Below the pieces are notes generated by a model. The model was not told where the DNA came from. It saw nothing but the letters and a program-made list of their open reading frames with translations, and made no database searches. 64,000 bases of DNA, from assembly GCA_011174825.1 (NCBI GenBank), contig DUEZ01000075.1:104507-168506 (forward strand), in the 5' to 3' direction. The position numbers and the translations under genes are program-made. Every line of letters starts with the position of its first letter. Position 1 is the first letter of the stretch. Of the stretch, positions 10,573-19,074 are shown one piece after another. The DNA comes from Anaerolineae bacterium. Its GTDB lineage: Bacteria; Chloroflexota; Anaerolineae; Anaerolineales; E44-bin32.

Positions 10573-10768
10573 CTAATCGCTTACCTCCGAAAAAGCTGAG
10601 AAGCTTTAAGTCGGATAAGCTGGGAGGTGGATATTACGATATCCGCCTCCCAGTCGCCAGTGTAATTAATCAATAGATCCCTGAAAATATTATGGGCAAA
10701 GCTCATATCCGTGAGACATGACCCGATAGGGGAGTTCCGCGGATCATCATCACTAGAATTAATCATCG

Positions 10769-11305
10769 ATGATCAATAGAATCGGCAGGTATTTATCAGC
10801 GATATCACATGCAATTATAAAACCCCAGATATTCTTCTTTGGGGTGATGGCTGTTGCATTTGTCCAACCGGCTGATCAAACAAATGCAGCTTCTTCAACC
10901 CCGCCATTGGTGGTCGGCGTGGCAAGCTGGCGCCATGTCGATGGCCCGATCATCGAAGTCCAAGAAAACACCTTTCAGCGTCTCAGTCGTGAGATTGAAC
11001 GTATGGGGTTGGACGATATTTCCGTTATACGTTTACCCATATCCTTGAAAAATGCTGATGCCACTGACACGATCGGATCGAAGTTCAACATTGACATGGT
11101 AGTTTGGGGATGGTATGACAAGATTGCCGTTCGGGGTTATGTTGACCTTGTGAATGCCACGAGAACAGATGGTATGACCAACTGCCTCTCAACATTCCTT
11201 GAAAGAGGCGGTAACACAAATGTTATTCGAGTCTTGAAGGTGTTAAGCGAATTCGATTATTATCAGGACGGTGTATCATTTTGCGTCCCCCGTTGGACGC
11301 CCTGA
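10769..11305 (+). CDS. Hypothetical exported protein inside the liv locus
   Basis: 178 aa; hydrophobic N-terminus; VVGVASWRHVDG...IERMGLDDISVIRLPISLKNADATDTIGSKFNIDMVVWGWYD. No family recognised with certainty. Confidence 0.6.
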   Translation: MINRIGRYLSAISHAIIKPQIFFFGVMAVAFVQPADQTNAASSTPPLVVGVASWRHVDGPIIEVQENTFQRLSREIERMGLDDISVIRLPISLKNADATDTIGSKFNIDMVVWGWYDKIAVRGYVDLVNATRTDGMTNCLSTFLERGGNTNVIRVLKVLSEFDYYQDGVSFCVPRWTP

Positions 11306-11341
11306 ACATCGTCGAAAGCTAGATCCTTCCAGGAGCATTCT

Positions 11342-12364
11342 ATGGGTTTTGATTTGTCCTCATTTATTGAACAGCTGATCAATGGTCTAACCGTAGGAAG
11401 CTTTTACGCTTTAATCGCGCTGGGATACAGCATGGTGTACGGCGTTCTTACGATGATCAATTTTGCTCATGGTGAGATCTTCATGGTTGGCGCTTATGTC
11501 GGCTTGTACACCATGAATCGGCTGGTGGATGTCGGCCTGTATGATTCTAGCCGCATCTTAGCGGTTGGCATAACCCTCATCGCCGGCACAATTGGTGCGG
11601 CCATTACCGGCGTCACTGTAGAGAGGCTGGCTTACCGACCGTTGCGTCGTGCCGCTCGACTAGCTCCCCTCATCAGCGCCATCGGGATGTCCATCTTCCT
11701 TCAGGAATTCATTCGGCTGCTACCCAAGATGGGTGAAGCCATCACCAGCATTAGCATCGGAACTTTCACAATCTTCCCGGAGAACATCCAAACTGCTGTG
11801 GTTGGTTTTCTTGAAGAATTTGGTGGTGCTCGTGTAAAAACTTATCCTGGTGTCTTTGGTGTCGGAGGTTTTGATATCGGCGACATCCATATTACTTACA
11901 GCCGCGTGATCATCCTCATCATGTCTGTGCTCACGATGATTGGACTTTATTTCCTTGTTCGTTACAGTCGCTTTGGAAAGGCAATGCGTGCAGTCGCAGA
12001 AGACAAGGACATCGCATCTTTGATGGGAATCGATATCGACCAAGTTATTTCCCGCACATTCTTAGTCGGTTCAGCTCTGGCAGGTATCGCGGGAGTTATG
12101 ATGGGCATGTTCTACCTCCAGATCCGCCCGACCATGGGTTTCGTTCCTGGGATAAAAGCTTTTACGGCGGCGGTTTTAGGTGGGATCGGAAACATCCCAG
12201 GCGCAATGCTTGGTGGCTATGCCTTAGGACTGGGTGAAGTCATCGGCGTGCAATTCTTGCCCGCTGTATATAAAGATATTGTCTCTTTCAGCATACTTGT
12301 CTTAATCCTGATATTCAAACCGACCGGCATCCTTGGCGAGGGTTTAGCTGAGAAGAAAATGTAG
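11342..12364 (+). CDS. livH: Branched-chain amino acid ABC transporter permease LivH
   Basis: INGLTVGSFYALIALGYSMVYGVLTMINFAHGEIFMVGAYVG. Confidence 0.95.
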   Translation: MGFDLSSFIEQLINGLTVGSFYALIALGYSMVYGVLTMINFAHGEIFMVGAYVGLYTMNRLVDVGLYDSSRILAVGITLIAGTIGAAITGVTVERLAYRPLRRAARLAPLISAIGMSIFLQEFIRLLPKMGEAITSISIGTFTIFPENIQTAVVGFLEEFGGARVKTYPGVFGVGGFDIGDIHITYSRVIILIMSVLTMIGLYFLVRYSRFGKAMRAVAEDKDIASLMGIDIDQVISRTFLVGSALAGIAGVMMGMFYLQIRPTMGFVPGIKAFTAAVLGGIGNIPGAMLGGYALGLGEVIGVQFLPAVYKDIVSFSILVLILIFKPTGILGEGLAEKKM

Positions 12365-12366
12365 GT

Positions 12367-13428
12367 GTGATGATTATGAAGAAGAGAATTGCCTCAGTAA
12401 CCGAGCGCTTGAAAGAAATCCTTTCAAGCCCAATTGGGAGATGGGCGCTCATTGGAGCGGTCGTCGCGGTGATCTTGATCATCCCAATGATTCAGTTCCA
12501 GCAGCGTGCGTTTTGGGTCCGCGTCATAGGATATACGGGTTTATATATCATTCTCGGATTGGGCTTGAATGTTGTTGTCGGACTTGCTGGACTGCTTGAC
12601 CTTGGTTATGTAGCCTTCTATGCGATTGGCGCCTACGCGTATGCACTTTTAGCATCGGGGCATTTCGATACTCACATTTCCTTCTGGTTGGTACTCCCGT
12701 TTGCAGCGCTCCTGGCGGGATTTGCAGGGATTCTCTTAGGTATACCTGTTTTGCGAATGCGGGGGGATTACCTGGCGATCGTCACCCTTGGTTTTGGCGA
12801 GATCATCCGTATGTTGGTAACGAATCTCACAGATTTAACCAACGGATCTCAGGGGGTAATTGGTATTGATTCACCTTACCTCTTCGGACTCGAGTTGAAG
12901 ACAAGCACACACTTTTATTACATGATTTTTATCTTTGTCATCGCAGTCATCTTCATCACCCAGAGACTTGATCGCTCACGGGTTGGACGCTCATGGATCG
13001 CGATGCGAGAAGATGAGGACGCAGCTCAAATGGTAGGCGTGAACACGACCCGATATAAACTGCTCGCCTTTGCAGTCGGGGCGCTTATCGGTGGTCTTGG
13101 TGGAGCTATCTTTGCCGCATGGCAGGGCTCGATATTTCCTGATAATTTCAACCTTATGGTCTCGGTCAATGTCCTTTGTTTAATCATCATCGGCGGGATG
13201 GGCAGTATTCCAGGGGTTGTCATTGGATCTTTTGCTCTGATCACCCTGCCCGATATTCTGCGTCAGTTCTCGGATTATCGACTACTGTTATTTGGGTTCT
13301 TGCTCATTGTGATGATGATCGCTCGACCGGAAGGTTTTATCCCGTCTCAACGTCGACGACTGGAATTACATGCCGAGAAGTTAGCCCACGCAGGACCATC
13401 TGAATCAATCACGGAGGGTGGAGCGTGA
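12367..13428 (+). CDS. livM: Branched-chain amino acid ABC transporter permease LivM
   Basis: LGLNVVVGLAGLLDLGYVAFYAIGAYAYALL...RSRVGRSWIAMREDEDAAQMVGVNTTRYKLLAFAVGA. Confidence 0.95.
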   Translation: MMIMKKRIASVTERLKEILSSPIGRWALIGAVVAVILIIPMIQFQQRAFWVRVIGYTGLYIILGLGLNVVVGLAGLLDLGYVAFYAIGAYAYALLASGHFDTHISFWLVLPFAALLAGFAGILLGIPVLRMRGDYLAIVTLGFGEIIRMLVTNLTDLTNGSQGVIGIDSPYLFGLELKTSTHFYYMIFIFVIAVIFITQRLDRSRVGRSWIAMREDEDAAQMVGVNTTRYKLLAFAVGALIGGLGGAIFAAWQGSIFPDNFNLMVSVNVLCLIIIGGMGSIPGVVIGSFALITLPDILRQFSDYRLLLFGFLLIVMMIARPEGFIPSQRRRLELHAEKLAHAGPSESITEGGA

Positions 13429-14216
13429 CCATTCTCTCATCCAACAACGTAACTAAGCGGTTCGGCGGACTGGTTGCTGTGGACCAGTTTGATCTTGGTC
13501 TTCAAGAGCTTGCCATCCATAGCATTATTGGTCCGAATGGAGCCGGAAAAACGACCTTCTTCAACTGCGTTACAGGATTTTATTGGCCTGAAGAGGGCGA
13601 AATCTATTTCAACGGTCAATCACTCAAGGGATTGCAGCCTGACCGTATCGCCCATCTAGGAATCGCTCGCACCTATCAGAATATCCGTCTGTTCTCAAAT
13701 ATGACTGCAATTGAGAATATTTTGGTCGGTCAACATCCAAGGTTGAAAGCGTCACCGATCGATGCCATCCTTCACACGCCACACTTCCATAAAGAAGAAG
13801 AAGCAGCACTCGAAGAAGCAAATCGACTTGTCCGTTTTGTAGGCCTCGTGGGTCTAGGTGACCATTTGGCTCGAAACCTACCCTATGGTGCTCAGCGAAG
13901 GTTGGAAATCGCCCGCGCGCTCGCCAGTAAACCTAAATTGTTGTTGTTAGATGAGCCTACAGCCGGAATGAATCCCCAAGAATCCGCTGAGATGATGCGT
14001 TTTATCCGAAATTTACGCGATGAATTAGCGATCACCATCCTGTTGATTGAGCATGACATGCGCGTGGTTATGGGAATCAGCGAAATTATCACCGTACTCG
14101 ATTATGGCATGAAAATCGCTGAGGGTTCTCCTGAGGAGATCCAACGCAATCCGCGTGTGATCGAGGCCTATCTTGGTCGCGGAGCAGCTTCAGGCCTGGG
14201 TCAGAATTCGGACTGA
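13425..14216 (+). CDS. livG: Branched-chain amino acid ABC transporter ATPase LivG
   Basis: Walker A GPNGAGKTTFFN, Walker B LLLLDEPTAGMNP, LivG-type QNIRLFSNMTAIENILVGQH; 4-nt overlap with livM. Confidence 0.95.
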   Translation: MTILSSNNVTKRFGGLVAVDQFDLGLQELAIHSIIGPNGAGKTTFFNCVTGFYWPEEGEIYFNGQSLKGLQPDRIAHLGIARTYQNIRLFSNMTAIENILVGQHPRLKASPIDAILHTPHFHKEEEAALEEANRLVRFVGLVGLGDHLARNLPYGAQRRLEIARALASKPKLLLLDEPTAGMNPQESAEMMRFIRNLRDELAITILLIEHDMRVVMGISEIITVLDYGMKIAEGSPEEIQRNPRVIEAYLGRGAASGLGQNSD

Positions 14217-14245
14217 AATGCTTCTTAGAAGAAGAGAATAACCTT

Positions 14246-14959
14246 ATGGCATTACTTGAAATCCATAATCTTCACGCTTATTACGGCAATATCCAAGCAC
14301 TAAAGGGTATCTCCTTGAACGTAGATCAAGGTGAGATTGTCACTTTGATTGGCTCTAACGGTGCGGGGAAGACGACAACGCTGCGCATCATCAGTGGCTT
14401 ACTGAAGCCCCGTCAAGGTAGCGTCTTATTAAACGGCGAAGATCTTGCAGCTTACAAAGCCCACCAAGTTGTAAATCAGGGTGTGGCAATGGTCCCTGAA
14501 GGCCGAGGTATCTTCTCTAAACTCACCGTATACGAAAATCTCGAAATGGGTGCCTACAGTCGAAACGATAAAGCTGAGATTCAAGAAGACCTCGAAAGTA
14601 TCTTTGACATCTTTCCACGGCTTAAAGAACGTCGCACGCAAGTCGGTGGGACGCTTTCGGGTGGTGAGCAGCAAATGTTATCCACTGCACGCGCACTGAT
14701 GGCGCGGCCTTCCCTCCTACTTATGGATGAACCGTCGATGGGGCTGGCTCCGGTGTTGATCGAAAGCGTTTTTGAATCGCTGCAAGAAATCAATAGGCAA
14801 GGTACGACGATCCTGCTTGTCGAACAAAATGCGCACATGGCGCTCCAAGTAGCAAACCGAGGGTATGTGCTTCAAACTGGAGAAATCGTCCTGAGCGATA
14901 CCGCTGATGGGCTACGAGAGAATGAGATGGTGCAAAAAGCCTATCTTGGTATTGATTGA
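14246..14959 (+). CDS. livF: Branched-chain amino acid ABC transporter ATPase LivF
   Basis: GSNGAGKTTTLR, LSGGEQQMLSTARALMARPSLLLMDEPSMGLAP. Confidence 0.95.
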   Translation: MALLEIHNLHAYYGNIQALKGISLNVDQGEIVTLIGSNGAGKTTTLRIISGLLKPRQGSVLLNGEDLAAYKAHQVVNQGVAMVPEGRGIFSKLTVYENLEMGAYSRNDKAEIQEDLESIFDIFPRLKERRTQVGGTLSGGEQQMLSTARALMARPSLLLMDEPSMGLAPVLIESVFESLQEINRQGTTILLVEQNAHMALQVANRGYVLQTGEIVLSDTADGLRENEMVQKAYLGID

Positions 14960-15000
14960 ACCCACTGAAAAAGGTAAACTGCGAGATGATGATTTGTAAT

Positions 15001-15031
15001 GAAGGGGTGTGGGCTATGCCCACACCCCTTC
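15001..15031. terminator. Hairpin after the liv operon (possibly bidirectional, liv/proC)
   Basis: GAAGGGGTGTGGGC-TAT-GCCCACACCCCTTC perfect stem between convergent livF and proC. Confidence 0.7.
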
Positions 15032-15089
15032 ATGTATCTCTCCCCGAAGCACGCGGTTTAGTTATGATCTCAGTTATTGATATCTGATC

Positions 15090-15938
15090 TTATTCTTCCC
15101 CTTCACCTAAACGCTTCTTTTTCCTGCCCTCCCCTAAGGTCAACGAGCGTTGATAAGCCGCCCAGATGGCGCGCGACAGCGCGGTTCTAAAGCCAGCTCT
15201 CTCAAGATAGTACAAGGCTTCTGCTGAGGTACCCCCAGGAGACGTCACTTGGTTACGCAAACGAGAGAGATGATGGGGGGATTGCTGAACATACGCCACC
15301 GAGCCGCTTACCGTTTGGAGCACCAACTTCTCGGCAATATAGCGTGGGAATCCAAGATGAACCCCCGCATCGATCATTGCCTCCATGAAGAGAAACACAT
15401 AGGAAGGGCCCGTTCCTGAGAGGGCCGTCGCCATGTCAAGGTAATCCTCGTCCTCGACATAAATCTCCTCGCCAAATGCGGTGAGGATCGTCCTGGCTTG
15501 TCCACGCTGTTCTTCGTTAACCGAGTCGGAAGCCGTCCATACTGTAATACCCTCACCTATCTGAGCCGGCGTATTGGGCATAGACCGCGCGATAGCCTTG
15601 TGATCAAGCCCCTGTTCGATGGTATCAATTTTCGCTCCCGCCACAATCGAAAGAACAAGCGAATCTTCGAGAACCGCGCCTCGTAATTCTGACATGACCT
15701 GAGAAAGCATCTGAGGTTTAACGGACATCACGACAATATCAGCATCTCGTAACGCCGATCGGTTGTCCGTCGATGGATGGACACCGTACTCCTTCCCCAA
15801 ATATTCACCTCGTTCCGGACGTGGGCCGGAGGCAATGATGTTCTTGGCTGAGGTCACTTCCTTACGAAGCAACCCGGTTATCATCGCCTCCGCCATGACG
15901 CCGGAACCAATAAATGCGATCCTCTTATCGGATAACAT
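15090..15938 (-). CDS. proC: Pyrroline-5-carboxylate reductase ProC
   Basis: IAFIGSGVMAEAMITGLL, SIVAGAKIDTIEQGL, RSMPNTPAQIGEG, ALSGTGPSYVFLFMEAMIDAGVHLG, VTSPGGTSAEAL. Confidence 0.97.
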   Translation of the reverse strand: MLSDKRIAFIGSGVMAEAMITGLLRKEVTSAKNIIASGPRPERGEYLGKEYGVHPSTDNRSALRDADIVVMSVKPQMLSQVMSELRGAVLEDSLVLSIVAGAKIDTIEQGLDHKAIARSMPNTPAQIGEGITVWTASDSVNEEQRGQARTILTAFGEEIYVEDEDYLDMATALSGTGPSYVFLFMEAMIDAGVHLGFPRYIAEKLVLQTVSGSVAYVQQSPHHLSRLRNQVTSPGGTSAEALYYLERAGFRTALSRAIWAAYQRSLTLGEGRKKKRLGEGEE

Positions 15939-16007
15939 AGGAACTACCCTCCACTGATTTCATGCAACAAATCTATCAAAGTTCTCTCCCTAAGCTGTTC
16001 CTGCTCG

Positions 16008-16235
16008 AAAAAAACCACCTCCCAGCTGGGAGGTGCTTCTCGCTTTCATTCTTCCAGCACATCGCGCTACACCATCACAGCCAGTGTCCTCTTCGGATCC
16101 CATGGGAAATGAGGTCCAGGGGTGCCATGGAAAGGAACCCGGCAACCATCTGCGATTTGAACATCATTAATAACAGCGATCTCAGAAATCATGTCCAAAC
16201 TTTATCATAGGATTCAACGCTGTCAAGAATCCTCA
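16008..16235 (-). promoter_or_regulatory. Candidate structured leader / attenuator upstream of proC (T-box-like element possible)
   Basis: On the minus strand: TTGACA-N16-TAAAGT promoter-like pair, about 180 nt leader, GGTG-TAG-CGCG motif, then terminator GCACCTCCCAGCTGGGAGGTGGTTTTTTT just before proC. Confidence 0.45.
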
Positions 16236-16380
16236 TATTCGAGAGGATGCGTTATCAAGGAACACGCTCGCAATTTCAGAACATTGAGATTGGTCTGACA
16301 TGGTGTCCCGAGCATTGGCATGCTGGTTCTAAGCCCTGCGCTAATCTCGCCGAAGGATCGATGAAAGGAGCCGAGTCCGA

Positions 16381-16475
16381 GTAGGGGCAATTCACCGTTC
16401 GCGCCGCGAGACGCCGAGAAAAACACTCGACACTTTCAGCCGGCCAGGGTGCGAGACGGCATGAATTGCCCCTAC
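16381..16475. repeat. Palindromic intergenic repeat, GTAGGGGCAATTCA...TGAATTGCCCCTAC (copy 2, with central insertion)
   Basis: 14-bp perfect terminal inverted repeats; same ends and internal accgttcg/cgagacgg as 6318-6386. Confidence 0.85.
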
Positions 16476-16559
16476 TTCTTTGACAAAGATGGGCGCTCAG
16501 AATGACATCTGGGGAGGTGGCTTTTACTGTAGCCTCAGGCTTCTGCCTGCGCATCGGTG

Positions 16560-16682
16560 TACCCTAAAGGGTGCGGCTACGTTGGATATCATCTTCCCTA
16601 ATAGATGCTTGTAACCCAAGATCATCGTAGGAGCGCACGGGCAGGGAAGATCACCCTGCATCTTCGACCGTGCGCCCCTACT
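16560..16682. repeat. Composite repeat: module A (accctaaagggtgcggctac.ttggatatca) plus module B (gtaggagcgcacgg...ccgtgcgcccctac)
   Basis: Module A recurs at 55666 and 63906; module B recurs at 55732 and 43281. Confidence 0.8.
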
Positions 16683-16861
16683 TATCCAAGGACACTTTGA
16701 GTCATCATAAGGGTTTTGGCTTGACTCAGACAGTATCTGAGCCCTGTCCCTACATGAAGTACTTTCTTAAGAGCAATACCCATAATATCCATGAACTTGG
16801 TCCCAACGACATTGGTGCATATAATCTCAAGAGCCGAGGTAGCATTCATGGAGGATGGAAG

Positions 16862-17851
16862 ATGGAAATCCGATTCTTAGATGCAAGTGATGTCCGTCAG
16901 TCTCTACCTATGGTATTGGCCATTGAGGCGATGAAAGATGCCTTCGCTCAACTATCCATGGGGAAGGCAACCGTGCCAATGCGCAGCCATATTGAAGTGA
17001 AGCGGCAGGATGGTATCATCCTTTTCATGCCCGCCCTACTCCATGAGTCCCAAGATCTGGCGATCAAAATCGTCTCCGTCTTCCCCAAGAACATTGAGCG
17101 CGATCAGCCTACGATTAATGCTCTCGTCATTGCGATCGACACCACAACCGGGATGCCTAAAGCCGTGATGGAGGGCGCGTCCCTGACGGCTATACGCACT
17201 GGAGCTGCTTCAGGAGCGGCTACGGATCTTCTCGCTCGTGAGGACGCGACCATCGTCGCCATTTTCGGCAGCGGTGTACAAGCGCGCACACAGCTTGAGG
17301 CGGTTTGCACTATACGTAAGATTCAGGAGGTGCGGATTTATAGTTTGGACAAACCGGGGGCTCGTACTTTTGTCGAAGAAATGGCGGGAATCGGACCGAT
17401 CCCCAAGAACATCCAAATGGTTAATACCCCTAAGGAGGCCATCATCAAGGCTGACATCATCTGCACCGCGACCACCTCCTCCACCCCTGTTTTCAATGGT
17501 AAGGATCTTGAACCCGGAACGCATATCAATGCCATTGGATCTTTCACCCCCGAGATGCAGGAACTTGACATAGAAACAGTGGTGAATTCGCTGGTCGTCG
17601 TAGATTCCCGGGAAGCTGCTTTGATCGAAGCTGGTGATCTGATCATCCCCATCGAGAAAGGTGTGATCAACCCTGAATGGATTTATGCTGAAGTTGGAGA
17701 ACTGGTCAGATCGGTAAAACCTGGTCGAACCAATCCAGATCAGATCACGCTCTTTAAATCGGTGGGCGTCGCAGTACAGGACGCGATCTCTGCCAGCCTT
17801 GCGTTAGCCAGGGCTGAGGAAATCGGATTAGGAAAAACCTTGCGTCTCTGA
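16862..17851 (+). CDS. Ornithine cyclodeaminase / mu-crystallin family protein
   Basis: MEIRFLDASDVRQSLPMVLAIEAMKDAFAQLSMGKATVPMRSH...AIFGSGVQARTQLEAV...IICTATTSSTPVFNGKDLEPGTHINAIGSF. ATG at 16862 fits the domain start better than the ORF start at 16670. Confidence 0.92.
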   Translation: MEIRFLDASDVRQSLPMVLAIEAMKDAFAQLSMGKATVPMRSHIEVKRQDGIILFMPALLHESQDLAIKIVSVFPKNIERDQPTINALVIAIDTTTGMPKAVMEGASLTAIRTGAASGAATDLLAREDATIVAIFGSGVQARTQLEAVCTIRKIQEVRIYSLDKPGARTFVEEMAGIGPIPKNIQMVNTPKEAIIKADIICTATTSSTPVFNGKDLEPGTHINAIGSFTPEMQELDIETVVNSLVVVDSREAALIEAGDLIIPIEKGVINPEWIYAEVGELVRSVKPGRTNPDQITLFKSVGVAVQDAISASLALARAEEIGLGKTLRL

Positions 17852-17913
17852 AAAAAAATCTAGCCGCATTTGAATAACTGTGGAACTCGGAGTTGCGGAT
17901 GGAGTGAAAGTGC

Positions 17914-19074
17914 ATGATCAGTGAACTGCCACCCTCAGCGGATGTGGTCATCATTGGTGGTGGCGTGATGGGAGCCAGCACTGCATACCACCTGGCGCTC
18001 GCAGGGATTCGTGATGTACTGCTTCTCGAACGAGAAACCCATTTCGGCCAAGGCGCTTCAGGCCGTTGCGCTGGCGGAGTTCGTTATCAGTTTTCCACGG
18101 AGGTCAATATCAAACTCTCCCTCGCCAGCCTTCCGATGCTTGAAAGGTTTCGCGAGGAGATCGGACAAGAATGTAACTATCGCAAATATGGCTACCTCTT
18201 TGTGCTCACCAGGACAGAGGAAGTGGAGGTTTTCAAAAAGAATGTAACACTGCAACGAAGCCTAGGTGTGGACACGGAGTGGTTATCAGGTGATGAGGTC
18301 CGCAATTATTTGCCAGCTATGAGCTTTGAAGATGCGTTGGCCGGGACCATTCACATGAACGATGGCTTAGCCGATCCGAACAGTGTGGTCATGGGGTATA
18401 TCAACCGTGCCCGCCAGCTCGGTGTCCAACCATTTACGGAGGTCGAAGTCACTGGGATCAAACAGATCGGTAACCGTATCATAAGAGTTAATACCTCAGC
18501 TGGCCCGATTGGTTGTGGTACTGTTATCAACGCCGCTGGACCCTGGTCTAGGCTCATTGGGAGGATGGTCGAACTCGATATTCCCATCACCCCTCTCCGG
18601 CGACAGATGGTCACCACAAGCTCGCTGCCTAAGCTTCCGCAGAATTTTCCCTTTGTGATCGATTTCGCTCAATCCCTCTACTTTCATCGTGAGGGAGAAG
18701 GGATCCTCACGGGCATGTCCAATCCCAATGAAACACCTAGCTACGATCAACGCATCGATCCAGCATGGGAGCTGATCGCTATGGAAGCCGCCGTCAAGCG
18801 GATGCCAATGCTTGAGCACGCTGGTCGATTGAGCGGTTGGGCAGGGCTCTATGAAGTTACCCCGGATGCTCATCCCATCTTCGGACCGACAGCGGTGGAG
18901 GGATTCTGGGTAGTTGGCGGTTTCTCGGGCCATGGCTTTATGCATGGTCCAATCGCTGGTAAACTGATGGCTGAGTTCATTCTCGCGGGCGAAGCACAAA
19001 CAGTGGATGTCTCCATGCTGAATCTGGCGCGTTTTACTGAAGGGCGATTAATTCAGGAGTACAACGTCGTATGA
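17914..19074 (+). CDS. FAD-dependent oxidoreductase, DAO family (sarcosine oxidase beta / glycine oxidase-like)
   Basis: VVIIGGGVMGASTAYHLALAGIRDVLLLERE, GQGASGRCAGGVRYQFS, GLYEVTPDAHPIFGP, GFSGHGFMHGPIAGKLMAE. Confidence 0.92.
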   Translation: MISELPPSADVVIIGGGVMGASTAYHLALAGIRDVLLLERETHFGQGASGRCAGGVRYQFSTEVNIKLSLASLPMLERFREEIGQECNYRKYGYLFVLTRTEEVEVFKKNVTLQRSLGVDTEWLSGDEVRNYLPAMSFEDALAGTIHMNDGLADPNSVVMGYINRARQLGVQPFTEVEVTGIKQIGNRIIRVNTSAGPIGCGTVINAAGPWSRLIGRMVELDIPITPLRRQMVTTSSLPKLPQNFPFVIDFAQSLYFHREGEGILTGMSNPNETPSYDQRIDPAWELIAMEAAVKRMPMLEHAGRLSGWAGLYEVTPDAHPIFGPTAVEGFWVVGGFSGHGFMHGPIAGKLMAEFILAGEAQTVDVSMLNLARFTEGRLIQEYNVV

